Shown: positions 16,150-25,277 of the stretch, piece by piece
Layout of the letters: the number at the start of each line of letters is the position of its first letter
How positions within the stretch are numbered: position 1 is the first letter of the stretch
Assembly (NCBI GenBank): GCA_019639135.1
Contig: JAHBSL010000004.1
Span: 62,001 to 126,000 of the forward strand
Length of the DNA stretch: 64,000 nucleotides
Source of the DNA: Acidobacteriota bacterium
GTDB lineage: Bacteria > Acidobacteriota > Blastocatellia > Pyrinomonadales > Pyrinomonadaceae
Reading direction: 5' to 3'
Made by a program: the position numbers and the translations under genes
Notes under the pieces: model-generated
Databases searched by the model: none
The model's input: only the letters and a program-made list of their open reading frames with translations
Told to the model about the DNA's origin: nothing

Positions 16150-17574
16150 TCACACAAACATCTTTCCCGGGTTAAGGATGCCCTTGGGGTCGAAGGCCTT
16201 TTTGATCGCTCGCATTATCTCGAGCGTTGGGCGGTCGATGGCGTAGTGCATGTACTGGGATTTCACATAACCGATGCCGTGCTCGCCGGAGATGGTGCCG
16301 CCTAGTTCGACCGAAAGCTGGAAGGTCTCCGAGACGCACTCGCGGGCACGAGCTATCTGTTCGGGGTCGTCGCGGTCAATGACGAAATTGACATGGATGT
16401 TGCCGTCGCCGGCGTGGCCGAAGTTGGCTACGAAAGTGTTGTGCTTTTTGCCGATCTGCTCGATGCGGGCGACCAGTTCCGGCACCTTTGACCGCGGCAC
16501 GACGACGTCCTCGTTGATCTTCAGCGTGCCGTATTTCATTAGGCTAGGGCTGATCGCACGGCGGACGTCCCAGAGCTTGTCTTCCTCTACTTTCGAGCGG
16601 GCACGGATGACGTCAAATCCGCCATTTTCGGCGATGATCTGCTCGATGACGACGGCCTGCCGCTCGACCTCCTGGCGGGACCCATCGACGGCAACAAGCA
16701 GTATCGCATCCGCGTCCTTTGAGAGCCCAAAGGCGAAATTTTCCTCGACCGCCGCGACGCAGAACTTATCGATGACCTCCATCGCCATCGGCAGGATGCC
16801 ATGCGGCGTGAATTTGGTGAGCACCTTGCAGGCGGCTTCCATCGAGGTGAAATTTGCACGAACTGTTGAGGTCGCTTCGGGCATCGGTAGTAGCTTCAGC
16901 GTAGCTTCGGTGATGATGCCAAGCATTCCCTCCGAGCCGCACATCAGGCCGGTAAGGTCGAAGCCGACGACGTTCTTGACCGTCCGCCCGCCGGTGCGGA
17001 TGATGTCGCCGGTCGCGGTAACTACCTCAAGCCCCAGCACATGGTGTTTGGTCACACCGTACTTCGGCGTCCGCATTCCGCCGGCATTCTCGGCGATGTT
17101 TCCGCCGATGAATGAATCTTTATAGCTGGCCGGATCGGGTGCGAACATCAGCCCGACCTCGGCTGCGGCCTGCTGCACCTCGTATGTGGTCAGGCCGGGT
17201 TGGCAAGTGATGTAAAGGTCATCGACGTTTATCTCGAAGATCTGCTTCATCCGGTCCGTGCCGATGACGATGCCGCCTTCGACAGGAACCGCACCGCCGG
17301 TGTAGCCGACGCCGCCGCCGCGTGCCGTTACGGGGAAAACAACTTCGTTCGCAAGCTTCAGGATGGCAGCCATCTCGGCGGTCGTCGCCGGAAAAACGAC
17401 GGCTTCGGGCGGGAACTTCTCCTTCACCGCGTCCACGCCGTAAGGCTCGACCCGTTCGGGATCGACGACGACATTCTCGTCGCCGACGATCGCCCGCAGG
17501 CGGTCAAGAACATCAGGCCGCGAAGCATTGGTCGTCCTGCGGCCGGCGGATTCGAAATGGATAGACTCGAACAT
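16150..17574 (-). CDS. FAD-linked oxidase, GlcD / D-lactate dehydrogenase type
   Basis: 474 residues, the usual length. N-terminal PCMH-type FAD domain (about 45-225) with PVTARGGGVGYTGGAVP and GGNIAENAGGMRTPKYGVT; C-terminal FAD-oxidase domain (about 225-470) with NFGHAGDGNIHVNF and ISGEHGIGYVKSQYM. Members oxidise glycolate or D-lactate and pass electrons to quinones or partner subunits. GlcE and GlcF partners are absent, so a single-subunit D-2-hydroxyacid (lactate) dehydrogenase is plausible. It starts two bases after the CHRD/FG-GAP gene, in an operon whose first gene is a symporter. Confidence 0.9.
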   Translation of the reverse strand: MFESIHFESAGRRTTNASRPDVLDRLRAIVGDENVVVDPERVEPYGVDAVKEKFPPEAVVFPATTAEMAAILKLANEVVFPVTARGGGVGYTGGAVPVEGGIVIGTDRMKQIFEINVDDLYITCQPGLTTYEVQQAAAEVGLMFAPDPASYKDSFIGGNIAENAGGMRTPKYGVTKHHVLGLEVVTATGDIIRTGGRTVKNVVGFDLTGLMCGSEGMLGIITEATLKLLPMPEATSTVRANFTSMEAACKVLTKFTPHGILPMAMEVIDKFCVAAVEENFAFGLSKDADAILLVAVDGSRQEVERQAVVIEQIIAENGGFDVIRARSKVEEDKLWDVRRAISPSLMKYGTLKINEDVVVPRSKVPELVARIEQIGKKHNTFVANFGHAGDGNIHVNFVIDRDDPEQIARARECVSETFQLSVELGGTISGEHGIGYVKSQYMHYAIDRPTLEIMRAIKKAFDPKGILNPGKMFV

Positions 17575-17576
17575 AC

Positions 17577-18863
17577 CTAAAAATCCCCTTGCAGGCCGAA
17601 TGTCTCGATCCGCGGTTGGTCGGTTGAGCTTTGGAGGATGAAGAAGACTCGTTGGCCATCGATGGCACGGGTAACGGCCGGGTCGGTACGGCCGTCGCCG
17701 TCGTAATCCCCGAGCTTTACGACATCGCTTGAAAAGCCCCAGGGAATGACCTGCAATGAGCCGTCCGAGCTTCGGCGGATGTAGAAGAAACGCTGGCCGC
17801 TCTGGTTACGGATGACGAGGAGATCGGCCTTTCCGTCCCCGTCAAAATCGCTCCGGCCTGTGAAGAAGGCGTCGCTGCTTAAGCCCCATTGGATGATGCT
17901 GACCACTCCGTTGGAGCTGTTCCTGACCCACCAATAACGCATGCCGCCCTCGCTCCGGGCGATGGCGAGGTCGGCCTTTCCATCGCCGTCAAAGTCGTTA
18001 GGGGCGGGAACGTCGCCGGGCTGTCCCCAATATTCGTATCGGACGGAGCCGGTCGAACTTTCGATGATGTACCACACCCCGTCGCGGAAAACGGCGATAT
18101 CAAATCGGCCGTCGCCGTCATAATCCGCTGCGGCGAAAAAATCGCCAAGAGAGGAACTGCCCCATTGCGTCGTCTGCAAGACGTTCGTTGAGCTCGGTAA
18201 GATCCGCCAAAAGACCTCGGGTGCGTAGCGGGCGGTCGAGAAATCCGAGCGGCCGTCGCCGTCCCAATCTACGGTCAACGAGACCGAGTCGCCCGGCTCA
18301 CCCAGCCGCTGTTCGATATAACCGCCGTCAGTGCTGCGAAGAGCGAAGAAAGTGTTTGCCGAGTTGCGATAGACCTGGAGGTCGGTGCGGCCGTCACCGT
18401 CGTAGTCGTTGTAAGTGCCGTTCGCGAGCTTGAACTGACCACGTATCTCGCCCGCGGGAAACCCCGCCGACGATATTTGCGCATACCAGCGGTTCGAGCG
18501 GAGTTCGCCCGCAACGTCACCGGTGCTTCCAAAGGTAAGCCCGAAGGTGCCGCTCTTAGTGGCGAGTGGTAATGAGAATATCGGTGCCGATGTTTGACCT
18601 ACAGGCGTGTTGCGATGGAGTGTGAACGAGCTGCCCGCCGCCACGCCCGAATAGGTGCAATCGAGGCTAAAGCCGCTTCCTTGCGAATCAAGCACCGCCG
18701 AACAAAACCCTTTGCCGGAGGACGCACCGGCCGGTACCACCTGCAAGCCGGAAAGTGAGGCCACAAATTTCTGTTGAGCCTGAACCGGTTGAGCGAAGAT
18801 CGCCACAAGAGCCAAAAACACTGCGGCCCAAACACCAAGCCGAGTTACTACTGGAATATACAT
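17577..18863 (-). CDS. Secreted CHRD plus FG-GAP/VCBS repeat protein
   Basis: 428 residues. Signal peptide to about residue 29 (PVQAQ). A CHRD domain lies at about 32-147, ending in the typical PAGEIRGQF. The remainder is a repeat array of FG-GAP/VCBS units with calcium-type loops such as DYDGDGRTD, DWDGDGRSD and DFDGDGKAD, recurring every 45-50 residues, probably a beta-propeller. Such proteins are found at the cell surface or are secreted. A strong ribosome site (AGGAGGTGATC on the minus strand) lies within the end of the symporter gene, about 13 bases before the ATG. Confidence 0.85.
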   Translation of the reverse strand: MYIPVVTRLGVWAAVFLALVAIFAQPVQAQQKFVASLSGLQVVPAGASSGKGFCSAVLDSQGSGFSLDCTYSGVAAGSSFTLHRNTPVGQTSAPIFSLPLATKSGTFGLTFGSTGDVAGELRSNRWYAQISSAGFPAGEIRGQFKLANGTYNDYDGDGRTDLQVYRNSANTFFALRSTDGGYIEQRLGEPGDSVSLTVDWDGDGRSDFSTARYAPEVFWRILPSSTNVLQTTQWGSSSLGDFFAAADYDGDGRFDIAVFRDGVWYIIESSTGSVRYEYWGQPGDVPAPNDFDGDGKADLAIARSEGGMRYWWVRNSSNGVVSIIQWGLSSDAFFTGRSDFDGDGKADLLVIRNQSGQRFFYIRRSSDGSLQVIPWGFSSDVVKLGDYDGDGRTDPAVTRAIDGQRVFFILQSSTDQPRIETFGLQGDF

Positions 18864-18868
18864 ACTGC

Positions 18869-20176
18869 TTAGATCACCTCCTCTAACCTATCGTCCCAGT
18901 TCTGCTCTTTCGGCTCGCCGAGCCGACCGAGCGACTTGGCGATGATCATCGAGACGGTTGCGTCGCCGGTTACGTTGATCGTCGTCCGGCACATATCGAG
19001 TGGACGGTCGATCGCGAATATCAGAGCGAGGCCGACCTCGGGAATTCCGGCTTGTGCGAGTACGATGACAAGCATCACCATTCCCGCTCCGGGGACGGCG
19101 GCACTCCCGATAGAGGCGAGCGTTGCCGTAAGGATAATGCCGAGCTGCGTGCCGAAGCTCAGGTCCATTCCAAACGTTTGGGCGATAAAGACGGCCGCAA
19201 CCGCCTGATAAAGGCTGGTGCCGTCCATATTGACAGTTGCCCCGATCGGTAGCACAAAGCTCGCCACATCGTCATCAACGCCCAGGTGCTCGGTAACGCG
19301 TTCCATCGTCACCGGAAGCGTGGCCGCACTCGAACTGGTAGAGAACGCCAAAAGCTGGGCCGGTGAGATTCCCTTCAAGAAAAAGGCCGGAGACTTTTTC
19401 GTAAAGGCCCAGACGAGAAAAACGTAAAAGAAATAGAGCAACCCAAGCCCGAGAACGACCGACATCGCATACCAAAGCAGAGCTAAGAAGAGATCTGGGC
19501 CCGGAGCTTCGGCAATGATGGCGGCAAGCAGGGCGAAGACGCCGAATGGTGCCGCCAGCATTATCAGGTCGATCATTTTAAGTACAACTTCGTTCAGACC
19601 GTTGAAGAAGCCCTTGACCGGAGCGGCCTTGTCCGGCGGGATGAGAATCAGCCCGATGCCGAAGAAAAGGGCAAAAATGATCACTTGCAGCATGTTGCCG
19701 TTCGAACTTGCTGCGGCAATTATGTTCTCCGGAACAAGATCCTCAAGCGGTTTGAGCGGCCCTGTAGCTTTCTGCTTCTCGGCGGCGGTGATGCGGGCAC
19801 CGGCGTCCTTTTCGTAACTTGCCAGAAGCTGCGTCCGCGTCTCTTCGCTGACGGCAGTGCCCGGTTTGATGACGTTTACGATCGCAAGGCCAAGGCTAAC
19901 GGCGATCACCGTGGTGCCGATATAGATCGCAATGGTCCGGAGGCCCATTTTCGAAAGCTGCGTTATGTTGTTCAGGTCGGCAATGCCGGAGACGAGCGAA
20001 CCGAGGATCAACGGTATCGCGATCAATTTCAGGGCGTTGATAAAGATAGTTCCGAACGGCTTGATCCAATCAACAATGAAACCCTTTCCCCATTCAAACT
20101 GGATCAGTATGGCCGCAAAAGCCACGCCCGCAGCCATACCAAGCAGTATCCGCCAATGCAAAGCAAGTTTTTTCAT
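18869..20176 (-). CDS. Dicarboxylate/amino acid:cation symporter (DAACS)
   Basis: 435 residues from the ATG at 20176 (an upstream TTG adds 12 polar residues and is less likely). It has the glutamate/dicarboxylate symporter (SDF/DAACS) signature: serine-rich loop FSTSSSAATLPVTME, then GATVNMDGTSLYQAVAAVFIAQ and DRPLDMCRTTINVTGDA. These bind substrate and sodium or protons in GltPh-like transporters. It imports C4-dicarboxylates or acidic amino acids. It heads a tight minus-strand operon (spacings of 5 and 2 bases) and is divergent from a second DAACS gene. Confidence 0.92.
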   Translation of the reverse strand: MKKLALHWRILLGMAAGVAFAAILIQFEWGKGFIVDWIKPFGTIFINALKLIAIPLILGSLVSGIADLNNITQLSKMGLRTIAIYIGTTVIAVSLGLAIVNVIKPGTAVSEETRTQLLASYEKDAGARITAAEKQKATGPLKPLEDLVPENIIAAASSNGNMLQVIIFALFFGIGLILIPPDKAAPVKGFFNGLNEVVLKMIDLIMLAAPFGVFALLAAIIAEAPGPDLFLALLWYAMSVVLGLGLLYFFYVFLVWAFTKKSPAFFLKGISPAQLLAFSTSSSAATLPVTMERVTEHLGVDDDVASFVLPIGATVNMDGTSLYQAVAAVFIAQTFGMDLSFGTQLGIILTATLASIGSAAVPGAGMVMLVIVLAQAGIPEVGLALIFAIDRPLDMCRTTINVTGDATVSMIIAKSLGRLGEPKEQNWDDRLEEVI

Positions 20177-20335
20177 GTAGGGAAGTTTCGCTTTTTTTGC
20201 TTTCCAAATCAAACAACATTTGTCCGGATCCGAAACGGTTCGAAACTTCGAGCAATCAGCTTGTCACCAAGAGCGAAGGTTCCCAACCTCCCGAAAGATT
20301 ATTTTCACAATGCAGCGTGGACGGGTGATTCTGGC

Positions 20336-20364
20336 TTGTGGTGACACGATGTTTCCTTGATAAT
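20336..20364 (+). promoter_or_regulatory. Candidate promoter for the second DAACS gene
   Basis: TTGTGG (20336-20341) and GATAAT (20359-20364), spacing 17, about 41 bases before the ATG at 20406. It lies in the 229-base region between the divergent symporter genes. Confidence 0.35.
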
Positions 20365-20405
20365 CCGAATGCTTCAACAATTTTTTCCCGCGACCGGAGA
20401 ACGAA

Positions 20406-21830
20406 ATGAACGAAAACGAAGAAAAACAGATCCCGCCGGACGACTACGAGCAGGAATTGACCACCGACCTTGACGACGACACGCCCGACAAGCCCAAAGG
20501 CATTCGCTTGCATACGAAGATCCTGATCGGTCTGTTGGTCGGAGTAACTGCCGGTTTGCTGGCAAATTGGATCTGGGGAGGGAGCGACCCGCGGGTCGTC
20601 TGGACCGTCGAGAATATTACCCGGCCGGTCGGGCAGCTCTTCCTGAACCTGCTTCTGATGATCGTCGTCCCTCTGGTTTTCTCGTCGCTGGTCGTCGGCG
20701 TTGCAGGGATCGGCGATATTCGCAAACTGGGTCGCATAGGCTTTAAGTCGTTCGCCTATACGCTGATCATTTCCGCGATCTCGGTCGTTATCGGGCTGAC
20801 GCTTGCCAACACGATCAAACCCGGCGAACGGATCAGTCCCGAGACTGCCGCTGCTTTGAAGGAGGAATTCAGCAGCGGGGCCTCGGCCGCGACCGAGGCC
20901 CAGCGTAAGGCTGCCGAAGCAGCAAAGGCCGAGACCGCTTTGATGCAGGTGGTAAAGACCATCGTGCCGAGCAATGTCTTTAGCTCGATATCAGGCGCAA
21001 GCCCGAACATGCTCCATATTATGTTCTTTGCTTTGATCATCGGAGTTGCGATAACGCTATTGCCCGCCGCGGTCTCGGCTCCATTTGTGAACGTCTGCGA
21101 GTCACTTTTTGCCATTACGGCAAAGATCATCGATATCGTGATGAAGTTTGCCCCGTATGCGGTGGCATGCCTGCTTTTCAACAACATCGCTCAATTCGGG
21201 CTTGAACTGCTTCAATCGCTTGGCTGGTTCGTCGCTACGGTCCTTCTCGGGCTCTCGCTCCATTTCTTCGGCGTCTTTTCTCTTTCGATCTATTTTCTTT
21301 CACGACTCAATCCGCTGGATTTCTTCCGGCGAATCCGAACAGTCATTTTGACGGCATTCTCAACGTCGTCCTCGAACGCTACGCTCCCGACCGCTCTTCG
21401 CGTTACGCATGAGAACCTCGGGGTGCCTAAGGAGATAAATAGCTTCGTTCTCACCGTCGGGGCGACAGCTAACCAGAACGGAACTGCACTCTATGAAGGC
21501 GTCACGGTACTCTTTTTGGCGCAGCTTGCGGGCGTTAGTCTCGACCTCTCTTTGCAGCTTATGGTGGTGTATCTTGCCATTCTCGGCGGCATCGGGACCG
21601 CAGGTGTGCCGAGCGGCTCGATCCCCTTTATCATCGGCATCCTTTTCATGATCGGCATCGATCCGGCACTTATCGCCATCATTCTCGGTGTTGACCGAAT
21701 ACTGGATATGTGCCGGACGACGCTAAATGTTGTCGGCGACATTACGGCTGCGACGTTCGTTGCCCGCAGCGAGGGCTACGAGCTGCTCGGCAGTCGTAAG
21801 AATGTTGGTACCGCGTCGGATTCGATGTAA
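20406..21830 (+). CDS. Second DAACS-family symporter
   Basis: 474 residues. Same family as the divergent gene at 18869-20176: FSTSSSNATLPTALRV, then GATANQNGTALYEGVTVLFLAQ and DRILDMCRTTLNVVGD. Here the metal/substrate motif reads NQNGT where the neighbour has NMDGT, so specificity may differ. It has an extra acidic N-terminal tail of about 35 residues. Eight or so membrane segments are expected. The two copies are clearly diverged, so this is an old duplication or two unrelated recruitments. Confidence 0.92.
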   Translation: MNENEEKQIPPDDYEQELTTDLDDDTPDKPKGIRLHTKILIGLLVGVTAGLLANWIWGGSDPRVVWTVENITRPVGQLFLNLLLMIVVPLVFSSLVVGVAGIGDIRKLGRIGFKSFAYTLIISAISVVIGLTLANTIKPGERISPETAAALKEEFSSGASAATEAQRKAAEAAKAETALMQVVKTIVPSNVFSSISGASPNMLHIMFFALIIGVAITLLPAAVSAPFVNVCESLFAITAKIIDIVMKFAPYAVACLLFNNIAQFGLELLQSLGWFVATVLLGLSLHFFGVFSLSIYFLSRLNPLDFFRRIRTVILTAFSTSSSNATLPTALRVTHENLGVPKEINSFVLTVGATANQNGTALYEGVTVLFLAQLAGVSLDLSLQLMVVYLAILGGIGTAGVPSGSIPFIIGILFMIGIDPALIAIILGVDRILDMCRTTLNVVGDITAATFVARSEGYELLGSRKNVGTASDSM

Positions 21831-21842
21831 GATGTTCTCGTT

Positions 21843-22442
21843 ATGATGCGAAGCGATCTGGTGACCCAACCATACCCACAGCCGCGTAAGCTGCGGTTTT
21901 CCGTTGACGATTATTACAAAATGATCGAGATGGGAATGATCGACGATTACGAAAGATCGGAAATCATCGACGGACAAATGGTGCCGAAGATGACGATTGG
22001 TGACAAACATGCGATGGCGGTTGATCGGTTAGCTCGAATACTCATCAGATCGCTTCCAGAACAAGTGCTCGTGCGTATTCAAAATCCGTTGCGCATTTCG
22101 GATTTTGACGAGCCCGAACCGGATGTTGTTCTTGCTGATCTGACGAAATACGACGGCAGCCGGCACCCGCGGCCGGAGGAAACGATCCTGGTTATGGAGG
22201 TTTCCGATGTGAGCTTAAAGCATGATCGTGATTTAAAACTTCCGCTATATTCCGATGCCGGGATCGCCGAGGTCTGGATAGTGAATCTAAGGGATAACGT
22301 GATCGAGATACATCAAGATCCGAATCTTGGGATCTATCAGCAGGTAAAGATCTTTAAATCGGGGCAGAAGGTCACATCCACGGCGTTACCAGAACTTTCC
22401 TTCGAGGTTAACGCCATCATTTCCCAGACCACGCAAGAGTAA
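21843..22442 (+). CDS. Uma2 family (DUF820) nuclease-fold protein
   Basis: 199 residues. The Uma2/DUF820 pattern is present: FSVDDYYKMIEMGMI, YERSEIIDGQMVPKM, the strand EPDVVLAD (residues about 92-99), then ETILVMEVSDVSLKHDRDLKLPLYSDAGIAEVWIVN. Conserved acidic residues (E in EIIDG, D in EPDVVL, E-V-S, K-L) fit a PD-(D/E)XK restriction-like fold. No DNA target is established. Uma2 genes are abundant in cyanobacteria and scattered elsewhere. It starts 12 bases after the symporter gene and four bases before the rhomboid gene. Confidence 0.88.
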   Translation: MMRSDLVTQPYPQPRKLRFSVDDYYKMIEMGMIDDYERSEIIDGQMVPKMTIGDKHAMAVDRLARILIRSLPEQVLVRIQNPLRISDFDEPEPDVVLADLTKYDGSRHPRPEETILVMEVSDVSLKHDRDLKLPLYSDAGIAEVWIVNLRDNVIEIHQDPNLGIYQQVKIFKSGQKVTSTALPELSFEVNAIISQTTQE

Positions 22443-22446
22443 GATT

Positions 22447-23154
22447 ATGTTCCCGATCGGCGATGACAACAGTGATATCAAGATAGTCCCTTTCGTTAAC
22501 TATCTTTTCATCGGGCTCAATGTGTTGGTCTTTGTGCTGCTCCAGCAGCTCGGGACGAGCGAGTCGTTCACCTATGCTTGGTCGCTGGTTCCGCAGGAGG
22601 TGACGACAGGCGTTGACCTCAGCGGTGTTCAGGTGGTCCGCGATTCGATGGGGAACACGGCTGAGATACGGCATTATTCGACTCCGCTTTCGGTCTATTT
22701 CAACTTCATCAGCTCGATGTTCATGCACGGCACCATCGGCCATATCGTCGGGAACATGCTGTTCCTTTTCGTTTTCGGCGATAACCTCGAGAACCTGATG
22801 GGCCACGTCCGGTTTGCCGCTTTTTACATCGTTTGCGGGATCGCCGCAGCACTTGCTCAGGTCGCGATGGACACCTCGTCCGTTATCCCGATGCTCGGAG
22901 CCTCGGGGGCGATCTCCGGCGTGCTCGGCGGCTACATACTCCTTTTTCCGCAGAGGCAGGTGCGGGCCGTTATCTTCAACTTCCTCACTACGGTGCCGGC
23001 CTTTGTCGCACTCGGCATCTGGATCGTTTATCAGGTCGTGCTCGGAGCATTGACACCAGCCGGGACGGGCGGCGTTGCCTATGCCGCACACATCGGCGGC
23101 TTCATCGCCGGGCTCGCACTCGTTAAGGTCTTCACCATCGGCCGAAGGGTTTAG
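22447..23154 (+). CDS. Rhomboid-family intramembrane serine protease
   Basis: 235 residues with about six membrane segments. The active-site serine sits in GASGAISG (Ser153) and the catalytic histidine in AAHIGGF (His215); the oxyanion helpers H99 and N103 lie in HGTIGHIVGNMLFLF. This is the full rhomboid set, so the protease should be active in cleaving membrane proteins within the bilayer. A loop of about 35 residues between the first and second segments is typical. It is followed 15 bases later by a methyltransferase gene; no obvious substrate is encoded next to it. Confidence 0.93.
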   Translation: MFPIGDDNSDIKIVPFVNYLFIGLNVLVFVLLQQLGTSESFTYAWSLVPQEVTTGVDLSGVQVVRDSMGNTAEIRHYSTPLSVYFNFISSMFMHGTIGHIVGNMLFLFVFGDNLENLMGHVRFAAFYIVCGIAAALAQVAMDTSSVIPMLGASGAISGVLGGYILLFPQRQVRAVIFNFLTTVPAFVALGIWIVYQVVLGALTPAGTGGVAYAAHIGGFIAGLALVKVFTIGRRV

Positions 23155-23169
23155 CCGATCGTTTTCTCT

Positions 23170-24144
23170 ATGAGCTTCGCATGCCGGGTTTGCGGTAACG
23201 CAACGGGAAACGCCGAAAACACTGCACGCGAGATGATGTTTGGCACTCGCGACGAATTCGTTTACGTTGAATGCGCGAAGTGCGGCACCCTCCAGATCAA
23301 AGATATCCCAGAGCTCGCGAAATACTATCCGGACAATTACCTTTCCTTTAACTCCGAGACACCGGTCGGCCGGACGGCGATCCACCGCTTTGCAGCACGT
23401 GCTATCGGCAAGTATTTTGTCGAAGGACGGGGGCTTTCCGGCAGGCTGCTCGCAGACTTGCGGCCCGGTTTAGCCGGTAACTTCCCGACAATGCTGCGTG
23501 ATCCCGGACTCGGGCTCACCTTTGATTCGCGGATACTCGACTTTGGCTGCGGCAAGGGGCAACTTCTTCAGACGCTTCATTACTTCGGCTTTCGCGACCT
23601 GACAGGCGCAGATGCTTTTATCAAGGGCGACCTCACCCTGCCGACCGGCGTCCGCATTTTGAAGCGGCCGCTCTCAGAGATCGATCCCGCATTTGACCTC
23701 ATCATAATGAGTCATTCGTTCGAGCATCTGCCCGATCCGAAGGCGGCATTACATGATGCGTTTCGGCTGCTCCGGCCGGGCGGGCACCTGCTTATTGCGA
23801 TGCCGGTGATCAACTTCGCCTGGGAGAAATACGGAACAGACTGGGTTCAGCTCGACGCCCCGCGGCATCTTCATCTCTTTACCGAAAGGGGCTTTCGGGA
23901 ATTGGCAGAACATGCCGGTTTTGCGGTGACGTCCGTTAAGTACGAATCGACCGAATTTCAGTTCTGGGGGAGCGAGATGTATCGCAGGGATCTTCAGCTC
24001 ATTCCCGACGGGGCACCGGGCGTGATCCATCCGCCGGAAATCTTTTCGGCCGAACAGATGGCCGAGTGGGAACGCGAAGCAGCAAGGCTTAACGCAGAAG
24101 GCCGCGGAGATACCGCGACCTTCATCCTCAGACGGCCTGAATAA
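23170..24144 (+). CDS. Class I SAM methyltransferase with zinc-ribbon start
   Basis: 324 residues. The N-terminus has four cysteines in two pairs (C5, C8 and C35, C38: CRVC and CAKC), a likely zinc ribbon. The SAM-binding motif is LDFGCGKGQLL at about residues 122-132, followed by SHSFEHLPDPKAALHDAFRLLRPGGHLLIAMP. This layout (ribbon plus methyltransferase 11/12-like) occurs in many methyltransferases of sugar and other metabolism; substrate unknown. It is convergent with the serine hydrolase gene 13 bases away. Confidence 0.9.
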   Translation: MSFACRVCGNATGNAENTAREMMFGTRDEFVYVECAKCGTLQIKDIPELAKYYPDNYLSFNSETPVGRTAIHRFAARAIGKYFVEGRGLSGRLLADLRPGLAGNFPTMLRDPGLGLTFDSRILDFGCGKGQLLQTLHYFGFRDLTGADAFIKGDLTLPTGVRILKRPLSEIDPAFDLIIMSHSFEHLPDPKAALHDAFRLLRPGGHLLIAMPVINFAWEKYGTDWVQLDAPRHLHLFTERGFRELAEHAGFAVTSVKYESTEFQFWGSEMYRRDLQLIPDGAPGVIHPPEIFSAEQMAEWEREAARLNAEGRGDTATFILRRPE

Positions 24145-24156
24145 AAACAGGGACCA

Positions 24157-25209
24157 TCACTTTTTTCCCAGCAGCAACTGCAGAAATTCGCCATCGTCAA
24201 AGCGTCCCTGCCTTGCCTGCCGGACGACGACCATCTTTTCCGACGGGATGATGTAGAGCCGCTGATTGCCGGCTCCGGCGGCGACGTAGATGTCACGCGG
24301 AAGGTCATCGCCGAAACCGCGTTTGCTGATTGCGGTCGTGTTCGACTCGCGGTCGCCGAGCAAACGCCCGAGCCGGCCGCGATTTTCGGCGACGTTTGCA
24401 TTGCTTTCGCCGGACCGATTGAGCCAAAACGTAATGCCGTAGTTCGGATTGGCCTTCGAGCCTTTGGTGAGTTCTTCAAGCAGGCTTTTCTTGATTATCT
24501 GTTTGCCGTTCCACTTGCCGCCATCGAGAAGCAACCTGCCGAACTTGAGCCATTCTCCGGCGGTCAAGTACGCTCCAGACGGGAGGTTCGGCTGGCCGGC
24601 CTGCATCGTCCAACGGGCATATTTCAGCCCGATCGGATCGAAGATCCGGCGTTCCATGTAGCCCATTACGCTTTCCTTCTTCGGTTCAAGCTTTCGGCGA
24701 AGGGCCTCGCCGAAGACCTGAAACGGCACCGGGCCATACTCGAACGTCGTGCCAGGCTCGAACTTTGAGCCAAAGCCCGCTGCCTCAGCATATGCCGGCG
24801 GACGGCCGATCGGGCCCGATTCCAGCCCGCCGGTCAGAGTCAACAATTCGCGATACGTTATCCGGTTTTTTCGCGGATCGGATCGCCACTCGGTCAGCGT
24901 TTCCGATACACGTTCGTCGAAGCTCTTTATCAAGCCGTCCTCTATCGCAGCGGCAAGCAAGACACCGACGAACGACTTCGTACCGCTTGCCAGAAGGTGC
25001 GGAGCGTTGGTCGAATGGCCATTATGATATTCCTCGAATACGACCTTGCCGTCCTTGTAAACAATGAGCGAAAGCCCGCGGGTTTCGCTGGAGTAATCGG
25101 CGGCCTTCCTATAAGGCGAATCCGCCTTCGAAGGACGTGACTGGGCCGCAACGCCGCACGCCGTAAGCGATAGCAGAGAAAGTAGTGCAACAACAAAGAC
25201 TCTTCGCAT
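24157..25209 (-). CDS. Beta-lactamase family serine hydrolase lipoprotein
   Basis: 350 residues from the ATG at 25209, which has CCGGAGG just upstream on the minus strand. Lipobox at Cys18 (LTACG). The class C/PBP fold has the nucleophile motif SGTK (Ser75-Lys78) and TLTGGL near the middle. The usual second motif Tyr-x-Asn appears as YGPVPFQVF, with a Pro where Asn is expected, so activity on beta-lactams or D-Ala peptides is uncertain. Members include esterases, carboxypeptidases and AmpC-like enzymes. It lies three bases downstream of the DUF1800 gene's stop region in operon-like fashion (25278 to 25209). Confidence 0.85.
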   Translation of the reverse strand: MRRVFVVALLSLLSLTACGVAAQSRPSKADSPYRKAADYSSETRGLSLIVYKDGKVVFEEYHNGHSTNAPHLLASGTKSFVGVLLAAAIEDGLIKSFDERVSETLTEWRSDPRKNRITYRELLTLTGGLESGPIGRPPAYAEAAGFGSKFEPGTTFEYGPVPFQVFGEALRRKLEPKKESVMGYMERRIFDPIGLKYARWTMQAGQPNLPSGAYLTAGEWLKFGRLLLDGGKWNGKQIIKKSLLEELTKGSKANPNYGITFWLNRSGESNANVAENRGRLGRLLGDRESNTTAISKRGFGDDLPRDIYVAAGAGNQRLYIIPSEKMVVVRQARQGRFDDGEFLQLLLGKK

Positions 25210-25277
25210 AATTACCTCCGGAGACAAAAATAGCCGGCAGCCAAAGTAACGCGTCGGCCGCCGGCAAACGGACAATT

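Noticed and set aside
17889..18433. Plus-strand open frames across the FG-GAP protein
   Set aside because: They are shadows of the repeat-rich gene on the opposite strand.
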